Below are positions 47,501 through 56,334 of a stretch of 64,000 bases of DNA, piece by piece. The translations under genes and the position numbers were made by a program. The notes beneath the pieces were generated by a model, which was given only the letters and a program-made list of their open reading frames with translations, was not told the origin of the DNA and did no database searches. Numbering within the stretch: the first letter of the stretch is position 1; each line of letters starts with the position of its first letter. The stretch is from Blautia sp. An249 (lineage in GTDB: Bacteria > Bacillota > Clostridia > Lachnospirales > Lachnospiraceae): positions 62,001 to 126,000 of the forward strand of contig NZ_NFJL01000008.1 in the NCBI RefSeq assembly GCF_002159835.1. Direction: 5' to 3'.

Positions 47501-48112
47501 GTGCAGCAGTGCCTTACTTCAGCGGTACAAAGGGAGTGGAAGCTGGATCGCATCTGTCGTTTCAGCCTTCTTCAGAAGCTGACGGAGCAAAAGGAGAGAA
47601 GCGAGGCAGAGGAAAGGATTATAGAGAGTATTCTGGAAGAGTGCGGAAAGGAGAATCTGTTTTTTGCATTTTTGCAGAGGCTTCCGGCATCCATGCTCAG
47701 CCCTTATCAGTTAGACGATAAAACCTTCGTGGAATACCGGACCGATCCCGGAGCGAAGGTTACCCTCTGTTATGCGCTGGATACCGGACTGGGGAATGCT
47801 CTGGAATATACCCAGGAACCTCTGCACCGGATCTATGAAGGTGTGTTTGCCAAAGGATTTACTTTGTTTTACGGTGAAACCCTGCATTATTATTTTGTAA
47901 TAGAGAAAGATAAGGAAAAGATGAAATTACCCGAACAGAGGATAGCCATGAACCGGGTAGATATGGAAAACGACAGTAAATACCAGCTTCTGAATCAGAT
48001 GCTGGCTGCCTGCCATCTGGAAAAGGAAGAAGAAGTCAAAAAGAAGATGGAGCAGTATCTCAGACAGGAGCGGTATGTAAAAACCATGTTTACAATAGAA
48101 AAGGAAGCATAA
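44573..48112 (+). CDS. Giant DUF5717-like solenoid protein
   Basis: About 1179 residues (1190 if ATG 44540 is used); GTG 44573 is preferred because AAGGA lies at 44562-44566 and the mapped promoter leaves no leader for 44540. The N-terminal third is beta-rich (two or more immunoglobulin-like stretches up to about 310). The centre is a long alpha-helical repeat array resembling TPR/HEAT solenoids. The last 110 residues are again beta-rich. No signal peptide or membrane helix is seen. I recognise the DUF5717 type, known mainly from Lachnospiraceae, with no known function. It lies one base from an Hsp70-like gene. Confidence 0.82.
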   Translation: MTDLRRKIEQLINGKFEYEMPELILSEKEIRIRTAEGKNCQGILYLGTENNRNIKGYVSSDHPRILPGIEKFSDSAVQIPYGIDVKGLKSKEEIQGALTLLTDIGEFQIPVFVQIEEKKITSSEGEIQDLQGFAKLAQTDFMEAFRLFNRESFQKIIQKESPRIQAFYKGALQNPVTYQNLEEFLIGSGLKKEVTISLKEQEAVFYQCRETRQETVEIQKHGWGHLRLEIETQGDFLEVNKKVITEEDFIGSVYRLEYVIRRRRRGKGKHFGRIWIKSPYQKLGFLVVASAESQTPVDMKLFEKKKRAALVRVYLDYRTGKLQKEAWLSQSEEILRQLRQEGCGYPEYQMYQAFLEYQKKNVEKAGELIQGYQKRNFGRQDAELMGMYLYLAHLTGSYPDREKGVRRLRELYRKKEESCLLLNLILRMDASLSPSRAVFMMEEQFEKGCRSPLLYLEAYERLKKDKNLLHRLTPFWTQVLAFAGKEGQMDEEMCMRIGYLSGYAKEFRQSLYRVLEMAYEACPSEDLLNAICRYIMKGNPRKQKYFPWFEKAVEQGLRLTRLYEYYMETVDTSYQRELPKTLLLYFAFNSSTLGDTRKAYIYASVVNHKKKQPQIFESYRDVIGKFTERKLAEGAMNEDYAVLYQEFSREPQNLKEAEEIGKMLFTYRLYCDDPKIRSVIVRHHQLGKEEEYPCIRGIAYIRLYTKDAAVLFKDEQQRRYTSTVDYNVKKLMDENEILPRCLQAGCQNPGLLLSYCENHKIEENNLTVYQQMVRSKGFTGEYKRQIRKEILNYCLKAVKEDKELHLNQMEFRSFAAVDKKALLEIIVEKGMFARAFEILEEFGTEQVDPGVLLRICSYMIEARGQEYSEELLALTEQTYRLGKYNVTALNYLLRYYRGTMDEAFRIWKSAVGFQLDTYEFEERILCLLMFTENYREDGWQVLESYVENRGREKVIAGYLTFVSYGYFMKGKPFPDFVQQCLTSAVQREWKLDRICRFSLLQKLTEQKERSEAEERIIESILEECGKENLFFAFLQRLPASMLSPYQLDDKTFVEYRTDPGAKVTLCYALDTGLGNALEYTQEPLHRIYEGVFAKGFTLFYGETLHYYFVIEKDKEKMKLPEQRIAMNRVDMENDSKYQLLNQMLAACHLEKEEEVKKKMEQYLRQERYVKTMFTIEKEA

Positions 48113-48113
48113 T

Positions 48114-49361
48114 ATGAACGAAATTAGAGAACTTCTGGTAGGAATTGATCTGGGGAAAGAATTTTCCCAGATCTGCTACTATGACAGAAAAGCCGACGAA
48201 CCAATGTCCATTTCTATGAAAGCCGGAACCAGCCATTACGAGGCGCCGTCCTGCCTTTGCAGGAAAGCGGAAAACGGGGAATGGAACGTGGGAATTGAAG
48301 CGGAATACTTCGCCAGAGAAAGAGGCGGTTTTCTGGTAAAGGATCTCCTTGCTGTAGGAAACCGGAAAGAAAAGATTCCGGTGGGGGAGGAATCCTTTGC
48401 CCCGGAAGAGCTGCTGGCGGAATTCTTAAGAGGGATGCTGAAATTTCTGGGCATTGCGGAAATTACAAAAAATATGAAATGTCTGGTCATCACAGTAGAG
48501 GAACTGACCTCGCAGATTGTGAAGAATCTCCAGAGCGCTTTAAAAAGTCTGGGATTCAGGCATTCCCAGACCCTTTTAATGGATTATGGAGAAAGTTTTT
48601 ATTATTATGCTCTGGGGCAGAAGAAAGAAACCTGGAACAGAAATGTGGGCTGGTATGCATTTGCAGGAAATCAGGTGAAATTCAGAAAGCTTACCATGAA
48701 TGTCAGCACAAAACCTGTTTTAGTGGAGCTGAAGCCTCCGGTGGAAATCTTTCTGGAGGAAGAAGAAGGGAAACGGGACGATCAGTACTGCGAATTTATT
48801 AATGAAACCATAGGGAACGACTTGTATTCCAGTATTCTTCTGACCGGAGAGGGCTTTGACCAGAAATGGGCAGTGAAATCCACGGGGGCCCTGTGCCGGC
48901 AGAAGCGGAAAGTGTTCTGGGGAAATAATTTATTTGCCAAGGGAGCCTGCTACGGAGCCAAGGAAAAGCTGGAAAATAAAAAATTAAAAGGTTATCTCTA
49001 TCTCAGCAACGCCCTGGTCCAGACCAATATCGGCATGGAGATGATGATTATGGGCTCCCCGGCCTATTATCCGCTGATTGAAGCAGGAAATAACTGGTAT
49101 GAATGCAAGGCGGAGTGCGAATTTTTGCTGGATGAGAAAAGAGAACTGGTATTCCTTGTAAGCCGTATGGGGGAAAAGGGGAAGAAAAAAGTGGCAATGT
49201 CTCTTCCCGGACTGCCCGTCCGCCCTGCCAAGGCTACGAGAATCCGGTTAAAACTGGAATATGTATCCCGGGAAGAGTGCATCATTCAGGCAGAAGATCT
49301 GGGATTTGGGGAGATGTTTTTGTCCGGCCGGAAAGTCTGGACAGAGACAATGAGATGGTAA
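48114..49361 (+). CDS. Hsp70/actin-fold protein with degenerate phosphate-2 motif (DUF5716-like)
   Basis: Protein of 415 residues. The N terminus GIDLGKEFSQICYYD (10-24) matches the Hsp70 phosphate-1 loop; LVITVEELTSQIVKNLQSALKSLG followed by DYGESFYYYAL matches Hsp70 subdomain IA, and SSILLTGEGFDQKW the adenosine motif. The DLGGGT phosphate-2 loop is replaced by WYAFAGNQVKF, so ATP hydrolysis may be weak or lost. No substrate-binding domain; the end is a short beta-rich region with EDLGFGEMF. Operon with the giant solenoid and a TPR protein. Confidence 0.78.
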   Translation: MNEIRELLVGIDLGKEFSQICYYDRKADEPMSISMKAGTSHYEAPSCLCRKAENGEWNVGIEAEYFARERGGFLVKDLLAVGNRKEKIPVGEESFAPEELLAEFLRGMLKFLGIAEITKNMKCLVITVEELTSQIVKNLQSALKSLGFRHSQTLLMDYGESFYYYALGQKKETWNRNVGWYAFAGNQVKFRKLTMNVSTKPVLVELKPPVEIFLEEEEGKRDDQYCEFINETIGNDLYSSILLTGEGFDQKWAVKSTGALCRQKRKVFWGNNLFAKGACYGAKEKLENKKLKGYLYLSNALVQTNIGMEMMIMGSPAYYPLIEAGNNWYECKAECEFLLDEKRELVFLVSRMGEKGKKKVAMSLPGLPVRPAKATRIRLKLEYVSREECIIQAEDLGFGEMFLSGRKVWTETMRW

Positions 49362-49374
49362 GGAGGCACAAAAG

Positions 49375-50163
49375 ATGAGCGGATATATATTATGTCAGAG
49401 AGAACAGGCGAGATCGCCGTATTTTATTGAGGCCATCCATACAAATATCTATTCTATAGAAGAATTATGTTACTATCTGTATCACAACCTGGAGCTGGCA
49501 GATGAAACCCTGTTTAATGAAGGACTGTGCACCTGGATTCAGGAGGAACTGGGAATGGGAGAGCTGGCCGCCCGGCTGAGGACGCGTCTGGGAAAAGGAC
49601 AGGCTCTGGAAGAGAAGATTTATCCGGTCTTTAAGTCCATTAATTATTTATCCTATGACGAGCTGAAAAAGCTGAACGTCCATCTGAAAAAGCTGGAACA
49701 GGAGACCTGGGAAATGCGCTGCAAGATGCGCGGAGACTGTTTCATGGAAAACAGAATGTACGGAAATGCCATTCACGCCTACCAGAAGGTTCTGGAGAAG
49801 ATGGAAGAAAAGGAAGAACCAAAGGACGCAGGCAAAAGGGGACGGGTATGGAACAATCTGGGCTGTGCCTACAGCTACCTGTTTCAGAAAGAAAAGGCGG
49901 CAGAGTGTTTCGGAAAAGCCTATGAATGTCTGAAAGATAAGAAATCTCTGCAGACGTATCTCTGCGCCCTTTACTGGAGCCTTCCCCGGGAAGAGTTTGA
50001 AAAACGGCAGCAGGAGCTGAGGGCGGAGGAAGAGCTGGGAAAAGAAGTCCTGGAAAAGATGAAAGCCATTGCCGGGCAGCCGGCGCAGAAAGTGGAAATC
50101 GGAGAGATAAACGGTCTGTTGGAAGAGATGATTCGGGAATATCATCGAAATACCGGATTTTGA
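49375..50163 (+). CDS. TPR-containing protein of the Hsp70-like operon
   Basis: Soluble, largely helical protein of 262 residues. TPR-like repeats are visible at about 117-145 (MRGDCFMENRMYGNAIHAYQKVLEK) and 160-190 (VWNNLGCAYSYLFQKEKAAECFGKAYE). The N-terminal 100 residues include SPYFIEAIHTNIYSIEELCYYLYHN, which I do not recognise by name. RBS AAGGAGG, 13 bases after the Hsp70-like gene. Likely a co-chaperone-like partner of that protein; inference from context. Confidence 0.75.
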   Translation: MSGYILCQREQARSPYFIEAIHTNIYSIEELCYYLYHNLELADETLFNEGLCTWIQEELGMGELAARLRTRLGKGQALEEKIYPVFKSINYLSYDELKKLNVHLKKLEQETWEMRCKMRGDCFMENRMYGNAIHAYQKVLEKMEEKEEPKDAGKRGRVWNNLGCAYSYLFQKEKAAECFGKAYECLKDKKSLQTYLCALYWSLPREEFEKRQQELRAEEELGKEVLEKMKAIAGQPAQKVEIGEINGLLEEMIREYHRNTGF

Positions 50164-50175
50164 GAAGGAAGAAAC

Positions 50176-50204
50176 TTGACAGCAGGGTTCTGCTATGGTA
50201 GTAT
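50176..50204 (+). promoter_or_regulatory. Sigma-A promoter of the amino acid ABC transporter
   Basis: Perfect TTGACA at 50176-50181 and TAGTAT at 50199-50204, 17-base spacer, leaving a leader of about 65 nt. Confidence 0.82.
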
Positions 50205-50275
50205 GAACCTGTACTTTCACGTGGTAGAGTGACTGAGTGATAAAAAGACAGAATACAGATAAGGAGAATAGAGAA

Positions 50276-51148
50276 ATGAAGAGAAAAGCATTGGCATTGA
50301 TCTTAACTGTTGTAATGGCAGGAAGCTCTTTCCTGCTGGCAGGCTGTTCCGGTTCAGAAGAGGCTGCTGACAGCGCAGCAGAAGAAACAGGCGGTGAGGA
50401 AGCTGCAGAGGAAGAGACCGCTTCCGAAGATTCGGACAGCCGTACCACCTTTGTGGTAGGATTTGACGCAGAATACCCGCCCTTCGGATATATGGATGAC
50501 GACGGAGAATATGTGGGATTTGATTTGGATTTAGCTCAGCTTGTCTGTGAAAACCTGGGATGGGAACTGGAAAAGAAACCTATTAACTGGGATTCCAAAG
50601 ATATGGAATTAAATTCCGGAACCATCGACTGTATCTGGAACGGATTTACCATCAACGGCCGGGAAGACGATTATACCTGGAGCGAGCCTTATCTGAACAA
50701 TGAACAGGTGATGGTAGTGGGAGCAGATTCCGGAATCGAATCTCTGGCTGATTTAAGTGGTAAGAATGTTGTGGTACAGGCTGCTTCCGCAGCGTTGGAC
50801 GCATTGAACAGCGATGACAACAAAGAACTGACTGCAAGCTTTGCTTCCCTGACAGAGAACCCGGATTATAATACTGCCTTTATGAATATTGATTCCGGAG
50901 CGGCAGATGCAGTTGCTGTGGATATTGGAGTTGCAAACTATCAGTTGGCACAGAGGGAAGAAGGCAAATATGTGATTCTGGACGAGCCGATTCAGAGCGA
51001 GCAGTATGGAATTGGATTTAAAAAAGGCAATGAAGAGCTGAGAGATACTGTATGGGCCGAGGTCTTAAAGCTGAATGAAAGCGGAAAAGTAAAAGAGCTG
51101 GCTGATAAATATGACATCGACGAGAGCATGCTCTGTATTGAGGAATAA
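50276..51148 (+). CDS. Amino acid ABC transporter substrate-binding lipoprotein
   Basis: Family 3 (polar amino acid) binding protein of 290 residues. A signal peptide ends in the lipobox LLAGC, giving a membrane-anchored lipoprotein; an acidic Glu/Ala-rich linker follows. Binding-domain signatures: FVVGFDAEYPPFGYMDDDGEYVGFDLD and NSGTIDCIWNGFTI. The frame opens at 50237, but AAGGAG at 50261-50266 selects ATG 50276. Confidence 0.93.
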   Translation: MKRKALALILTVVMAGSSFLLAGCSGSEEAADSAAEETGGEEAAEEETASEDSDSRTTFVVGFDAEYPPFGYMDDDGEYVGFDLDLAQLVCENLGWELEKKPINWDSKDMELNSGTIDCIWNGFTINGREDDYTWSEPYLNNEQVMVVGADSGIESLADLSGKNVVVQAASAALDALNSDDNKELTASFASLTENPDYNTAFMNIDSGAADAVAVDIGVANYQLAQREEGKYVILDEPIQSEQYGIGFKKGNEELRDTVWAEVLKLNESGKVKELADKYDIDESMLCIEE

Positions 51149-51163
51149 TCAAATAAGAGAAAA

Positions 51164-51195
51164 CGGACTGTTACAAATTTTTGCGACAGTCCCTT
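51164..51195 (+). terminator. Partial terminator between the binding protein and permease genes
   Basis: GGACTGT and ACAGTCC arms around a 14-base AT-rich loop, followed by CTTTCTTT. A leaky stop here would give more binding protein than membrane components, a common arrangement. Confidence 0.55.
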
Positions 51196-51219
51196 TCTTT
51201 GCGTTTAGGAGGATATAAG

Positions 51220-51870
51220 ATGAACTTAAATGTAATGATTAGCCAGCTGGCGTCCGGAATGGTGGTGTCCATTGAAATTTTCTTTGTTACACTGATTTTT
51301 TCCCTCCCTCTGGGACTTCTGATCTGCTTTGGCAGAATGGCAAAGAACCCGGTTATTAAATGGATTACCAGCGCCTATATTTCCATTATGCGCGGAACGC
51401 CTCTGATGCTGCAGTTAATGGTAGTTTATTTCGGACCCTATTTTCTCTTTGGAATTCAGATTTCCAAGACCTACAGTCTGATAGCGGTATTTATCGGATT
51501 TTCCATCAATTATGCCGCTTATTTTGCGGAAATTTACCGGGGCGGTATTGAATCCATGGCTGTGGGACAGTATGAAGCGGCGAAGATTCTGGGATATAAT
51601 AAAGTACAGACCTTCGTGCATATTATTCTGCCCCAGGTGATTAAACGGATTCTTCCTTCTGTTACCAATGAGATTATTACTCTGGTGAAGGACACCTCCC
51701 TTGCCTTCGTGCTGGCTGTTTCGGAAATGTTTACCATTGCAAAGCAGATTGCAAGTTCCCAGACAACCATGATGCCTTTCGTAGTAGCAGCCATTTTCTA
51801 CTATGTATTTAATCTGTTGGTGGCAGTGGTTATGGATAAAGTGGAAAAGAAACTGAACTACTACCGTTAG
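51220..51870 (+). CDS. Amino acid ABC transporter permease
   Basis: HisM/GlnP-type permease of 216 residues with about five membrane helices and the EAA loop motif ([28 protein letters not shown]). ATG 51220 is chosen after TAGGAGG; the open frame runs to 51181 in the attenuator. Confidence 0.93.
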   Translation: MNLNVMISQLASGMVVSIEIFFVTLIFSLPLGLLICFGRMAKNPVIKWITSAYISIMRGTPLMLQLMVVYFGPYFLFGIQISKTYSLIAVFIGFSINYAAYFAEIYRGGIESMAVGQYEAAKILGYNKVQTFVHIILPQVIKRILPSVTNEIITLVKDTSLAFVLAVSEMFTIAKQIASSQTTMMPFVVAAIFYYVFNLLVAVVMDKVEKKLNYYR

Positions 51871-51881
51871 GAGGAAAAAAG

Positions 51882-52577
51882 ATGCAGTTATTTGAAATGA
51901 AAGATATTAAGAAAAGCTTTGGAGATCTGGATGTTTTGAAAGGGATTTCCCTGACGGTGGAAGAGGGAGAGGTTCTTAGTATCATCGGCCCTTCCGGTTC
52001 AGGAAAATCCACCCTGTTAAGATGCGCCACCCATCTGGAGACGCCGGATTCCGGAGAGATTAAACAATCGGGAGAGGTTGGGCTGGTATTCCAGAATTTC
52101 AATCTGTTTCCCCATTTTTCGGTTATGAAAAATCTGACGGACGCCCCCATACGGGTACAGAAAAGAAAGAAAGAAGAAGTCTTTCGGCAGGCCAGAGAAC
52201 TGTTAAAGAAAATGGGTCTGGAAGATAAGGAGAAAGCATATCCCTACCAGCTTTCCGGAGGACAGCAGCAGAGGGTTTCCATTGCAAGAGCGCTTTGTAT
52301 GAATCCGAAAATCCTGTTTTTTGACGAGCCTACCAGCGCCCTGGATCCGGAGCTGACCGGAGAAATTCTGAAAGTAATTAAAGATTTGGCTGCAGAGCAT
52401 ATTACCATGGTAATTGTTACCCATGAAATGAACTTTGCAAAAGAAATTTCGGATCGTGTTATTTTCATGGATCAGGGAGTGATTGCCGTAGAGGGAACGC
52501 CGGAAGTGGTTTTCTCTTCGGAAAATGCAAGAATGAAAGAATTCCTGGGGAAATTCCATCAGGGAATGTCAGATTAA
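51882..52577 (+). CDS. Amino acid ABC transporter ATP-binding protein
   Basis: GlnQ-type ATPase of 231 residues. Walker [13 protein letters not shown], signature [15 protein letters not shown] and Walker [15 protein letters not shown] are intact. RBS TAGGAGG, 11 bases after the permease. It is slightly shorter than the usual 240 because the segment after the Q-loop region is compact. Confidence 0.94.
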   Translation: MQLFEMKDIKKSFGDLDVLKGISLTVEEGEVLSIIGPSGSGKSTLLRCATHLETPDSGEIKQSGEVGLVFQNFNLFPHFSVMKNLTDAPIRVQKRKKEEVFRQARELLKKMGLEDKEKAYPYQLSGGQQQRVSIARALCMNPKILFFDEPTSALDPELTGEILKVIKDLAAEHITMVIVTHEMNFAKEISDRVIFMDQGVIAVEGTPEVVFSSENARMKEFLGKFHQGMSD

Positions 52578-52597
52578 GAGAAGTTTCGCGTTTTTTA

Positions 52598-52627
52598 TTG
52601 CTTTTTATGCAGAGAGTGTTATATAAT
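52598..52627 (+). promoter_or_regulatory. Putative promoter of purB-purA
   Basis: TTGCTT at 52598-52603 and perfect TATAAT at 52622-52627, 18-base spacer. No PurR box or purine riboswitch was recognised in the short leader. Confidence 0.6.
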
Positions 52628-52673
52628 GCACCTGTAAAAATATGATTAGAAGAAAATGAGATGAGGTGTTTTA

Positions 52674-54107
52674 ATGAGTACAGATAGATACCAGAGTCCC
52701 CTGTCAGAGCGTTATGCAAGTGAGGAAATGCAGTACATTTTTTCACCGGATATGAAATTCCGAACCTGGAGAAAACTGTGGATTGCCCTTGCAGAGACGG
52801 AGAAGGAGCTGGGACTTCCCATTACCCAGGAACAGATTGACGAACTGAAAGCCCATGCAGAAGACATTAATTATGAAGTGGCCAAAGAGCGGGAACGCCA
52901 GGTACGTCATGATGTCATGTCCCATGTATACGCTTACGGAGTGCAGTGCCCCAAGGCGAAGGGAATTATTCATCTGGGAGCGACTTCCTGTTATGTGGGC
53001 GATAATACGGATATGATTGTGATGAGAGAGGCTCTGGAGCTGGTTCGCCGGAAACTGGTGAACGTGATTGCCGAACTGGCCAAGTTTGCAGATTCCTATA
53101 AGGAACAGCCCACCCTGGCATTTACCCATTTCCAGCCGGCCCAGCCTACAACGGTAGGAAAGAGAGCTACCCTCTGGACCCAGGAATTTTTAATGGATCT
53201 GGAAGATCTGGAATATGTGTTAAGTACTCTGAAGCTGTTGGGATCCAAGGGCACAACAGGAACGCAGGCCAGCTTTCTGGAGCTGTTTGACGGGGATCAG
53301 GAGACCATTGACAAGATTGATCCGATGATTGCCGAGAAGATGGGATTCAAAGACTGCTATCCGGTATCGGGACAGACATATTCCCGTAAGGTAGATACCA
53401 GAGTGCTGAATGTACTGGCAGGAATTGCCGCCAGCGCCCATAAGATGTCCAACGACATCCGCCTTCTGCAGCATTTGAAAGAAGTAGAGGAGCCTTTTGA
53501 AAAGAGCCAGATCGGTTCTTCGGCCATGGCTTATAAAAGAAATCCCATGCGGAGCGAGAGAATTGCCTCTCTGTCCCGTTATGTGATGGTAGACGCTTTA
53601 AATCCGGCCATTACTTCTGCGACACAGTGGTTCGAGAGAACACTGGATGATTCCGCCAATAAGCGTCTGAGTATTCCGGAAGGGTTCCTGGCCATTGACG
53701 GAATTCTGGATCTGTGCCTGAACGTGGTAGACGGACTGGTGGTTTACCCGAAAGTAATTGAGAAACATATGATGGCAGAACTGCCCTTTATGGCAACGGA
53801 AAACATTATGATGGATGCGGTAAAGGCAGGGGGCGACCGTCAGGAACTCCATGAGAGAATCCGGGAACTGTCCATGGAAGCAGGAAAGACGGTGAAGGCA
53901 GAGGGAAAAGACAATAACCTTCTGGAACTGATTGCACAGGATCCGGCATTTAATCTCACACTCGACGAGCTGAAAAAGGCGATGGATCCTTCCAGATATG
54001 TGGGACGTGCCCCCATTCAGGTAGAAAAGTTCCTGAAAAATGTGGTTTCTCCGGTACTGGAGGAGCATAAAGAGCTGTTGGGTGTAAAAGCAGAAATCTT
54101 TGTCTGA
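52674..54107 (+). CDS. purB: Adenylosuccinate lyase
   Basis: Homotetrameric fumarase-superfamily enzyme of 477 residues acting twice in purine synthesis (SAICAR to AICAR; adenylosuccinate to AMP). The signature GSSAMAYKRNPMRSERI (mobile loop with catalytic Ser) and THFQPAQPTTVGKRA are present. RBS GATGAGGTG. It precedes purA by 52 bases. Confidence 0.96.
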   Translation: MSTDRYQSPLSERYASEEMQYIFSPDMKFRTWRKLWIALAETEKELGLPITQEQIDELKAHAEDINYEVAKERERQVRHDVMSHVYAYGVQCPKAKGIIHLGATSCYVGDNTDMIVMREALELVRRKLVNVIAELAKFADSYKEQPTLAFTHFQPAQPTTVGKRATLWTQEFLMDLEDLEYVLSTLKLLGSKGTTGTQASFLELFDGDQETIDKIDPMIAEKMGFKDCYPVSGQTYSRKVDTRVLNVLAGIAASAHKMSNDIRLLQHLKEVEEPFEKSQIGSSAMAYKRNPMRSERIASLSRYVMVDALNPAITSATQWFERTLDDSANKRLSIPEGFLAIDGILDLCLNVVDGLVVYPKVIEKHMMAELPFMATENIMMDAVKAGGDRQELHERIRELSMEAGKTVKAEGKDNNLLELIAQDPAFNLTLDELKKAMDPSRYVGRAPIQVEKFLKNVVSPVLEEHKELLGVKAEIFV

Positions 54108-54159
54108 CAGACAAATAGAATACAGTTTGACAGAGTATAAACACAAGGAGGAAAAGTGT

Positions 54160-55434
54160 ATGATTAAAGCAGTAGTTGGAGCAAACTGGGGAGATGAGGG
54201 AAAAGGAAAGATTACGGACATGCTGGCACAGGAAGCAGACATTATTGTCCGGTTTCAGGGAGGTGCAAATGCAGGACATACCATCGTCAATGATTATGGG
54301 AAGTTCGCACTTCATACTCTGCCGTCCGGTGTGTTTTACAATCATACAACCAGCGTAATCGGAAACGGTGTGGCGCTGAATATCCCTGTGTTTTTTAAAG
54401 AGTATCAGGAAGTGGTTGACCGCGGTGTTCCGGCGCCGAAGATTAAAATTTCTGACCGTGCCCAGATTGTAATGCCTTATCACATTCTGTTTGACCAGTA
54501 TGAAGAGGAACGTCTGGCCGGGAAATCCTTCGGATCCACCAAGTCGGGAATTGCGCCCTTTTATTCTGATAAATATGCGAAAATCGGATTCCAGGTCAGC
54601 GAGCTGTTTGAGACAGAAGCTTTAAAAGAGAAAATCAACCGGGTCTGCGAGACTAAGAACGTACTGTTAGAACACTTGTATCATAAACCCCTGTTAAATC
54701 CTGATGAGATTTTCCAGGAAATGATGAAATATAAAGAGATGGTGGCTCCTTATGTATGCGACGTTTCTCTGTATCTGTGGAACGCCTTAAAAGAAGGAAA
54801 AGAGATCCTGCTGGAAGGCCAGCTCGGCTCTTTAAAAGATCCGGATCACGGTATTTATCCTATGGTTACGTCTTCTTCCACCCTGGCTGCTTATGGGGCT
54901 ATCGGAGCAGGCGTGCCGCCATATGAAATTAAGAAAATCATTACGGTATGCAAAGCCTATTCCAGCGCAGTGGGAGCCGGAGCTTTTGTATCTGAAATTT
55001 TCGGAGAAGAGGCAGACGAGCTTCGCCGCCGGGGAGGCGACGGAGGCGAATACGGCGCTACCACCGGACGTCCCAGACGTATGGGCTGGTTTGACTGTGT
55101 AGCATCCAAATACGGCTGCCGTATGCAGGGAACCACAGACGTAGCGTTTACCGTGCTGGATGTGCTGGGCTATCTGGAAGAGATTCCTGTTTGTGTGGGA
55201 TATGAAATTGACGGAGAAGTTACCACGGAATTCCCGACCACAGGAAAACTGGAGAAAGCGAAACCGGTGCTGGAAGTGCTTCCGGGATGGAAAGAAGACA
55301 TCCGCGGTATCCGTAAATATGAAGATCTTCCGGAGAACTGCCGTAAGTATGTGGAGTTTGTGGAGAAACAGATTGGTTTCCCGATTACCATGGTATCCAA
55401 TGGACCGGGAAGAGACGATATTATTTATCGCTAA
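54160..55434 (+). CDS. purA: Adenylosuccinate synthetase
   Basis: GTP-dependent enzyme of 424 residues converting IMP and aspartate to adenylosuccinate; PurB then makes AMP. N-terminal VVGANWGDEGKGKITDMLAQ contains the catalytic Asp and P-loop. FQGGANAGHTIV holds the catalytic His. The frame opens at 54100, but CAAGGAGG selects ATG 54160. Confidence 0.96.
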   Translation: MIKAVVGANWGDEGKGKITDMLAQEADIIVRFQGGANAGHTIVNDYGKFALHTLPSGVFYNHTTSVIGNGVALNIPVFFKEYQEVVDRGVPAPKIKISDRAQIVMPYHILFDQYEEERLAGKSFGSTKSGIAPFYSDKYAKIGFQVSELFETEALKEKINRVCETKNVLLEHLYHKPLLNPDEIFQEMMKYKEMVAPYVCDVSLYLWNALKEGKEILLEGQLGSLKDPDHGIYPMVTSSSTLAAYGAIGAGVPPYEIKKIITVCKAYSSAVGAGAFVSEIFGEEADELRRRGGDGGEYGATTGRPRRMGWFDCVASKYGCRMQGTTDVAFTVLDVLGYLEEIPVCVGYEIDGEVTTEFPTTGKLEKAKPVLEVLPGWKEDIRGIRKYEDLPENCRKYVEFVEKQIGFPITMVSNGPGRDDIIYR

Positions 55435-55441
55435 AGAGCAG

Positions 55442-55477
55442 ACCGCTGCAGAAAAGAAACCTTCTGCAGCGGTTTTA
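55442..55477 (+). terminator. Terminator after purA
   Basis: Perfect 12-bp stem ACCGCTGCAGAA with TTCTGCAGCGGT (55442-55473), then TTTATT. Confidence 0.88.
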
Positions 55478-55501
55478 TTCAATTCTTAAAGGAGGAAGCA
55501 G

Positions 55502-56326
55502 ATGAGAGGAAAACGGGAGCGGATGTTCGCTCTGGCCGGCGTGGTGTTTTTGATCCTGGGGGCTCTTAGCACCCTTATTTTTGCAGTGACTGACGATCCG
55601 GCCACTATGACGAAATTTAAAATTTCTCTGGCCTTTATGATTGTGGTGCCGGTGGTGTTTTATGCATTTATTTTAGCCGAGCGCAGATGGGGCAGGAACA
55701 GAGAGGAAGCAGTACCCGCAGGAGAAATCCGGTCAGTGATTTTCGATGTGGGGATGGTACTGGTGGATTTTGACTGGAGAGGCTATCTGAAACAGCAGGG
55801 CTTTGAAAAAGAGAAAGAAGAGAAGCTGGCTGCGGCAATTTTTGAAAGTCCGGTCTGGGAAGAGCGGGATCAGGGACTGCTGGAAAATGAGGAATACGAG
55901 GAGAAATTTGTACAGAATGCCCCCGAGTATGAAAGGGACATACGGCGTATTTTAAGAGAAGACGGAAAGACGATCCGGGTGTTTGACTATGCCCAAAGCT
56001 GGGTGAAGTATCTGAAATCGAAAGGGTACCGGCTGTACATTCTGTCTAATTTCAGTGATAATATGTTAAGACAGGTCAGAAAGGATATGACCTTCCTGGA
56101 GTATATGGACGGGATTGTTTTTTCCTGTGAAGTAAAAGAAGTAAAACCAAAAGAGGAAATCTACCGGATTCTGCTGGATACTTATGGAATCCGGCCGTCT
56201 CAGGCCGTTTTCCTGGATGACCGCAGGGAAAATATCCAGGCGGCAGAAAAACTGGGAATCCACGGCATTTGTTTTAAGAACTTTAAGCAGGCCGTAAAAG
56301 AACTGGAGAAATTAGGAGTAAAATAA
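55502..56326 (+). CDS. HAD-family hydrolase with an N-terminal membrane anchor
   Basis: Protein of 274 residues. Two hydrophobic helices (about 9-29 and 41-60) precede a HAD-IA domain: motif I IFDVGMVLVDFDW (nucleophile about Asp82), motif II ILSNFS, motif III lysine in EVKPKEE and motif IV VFLDDRREN. The Gly two places after the nucleophile resembles the YihX glucose-1-phosphatase subgroup. The membrane tether is unusual for this class. Substrate unknown. Confidence 0.82.
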   Translation: MRGKRERMFALAGVVFLILGALSTLIFAVTDDPATMTKFKISLAFMIVVPVVFYAFILAERRWGRNREEAVPAGEIRSVIFDVGMVLVDFDWRGYLKQQGFEKEKEEKLAAAIFESPVWEERDQGLLENEEYEEKFVQNAPEYERDIRRILREDGKTIRVFDYAQSWVKYLKSKGYRLYILSNFSDNMLRQVRKDMTFLEYMDGIVFSCEVKEVKPKEEIYRILLDTYGIRPSQAVFLDDRRENIQAAEKLGIHGICFKNFKQAVKELEKLGVK

Positions 56327-56334
56327 CAGAACGC

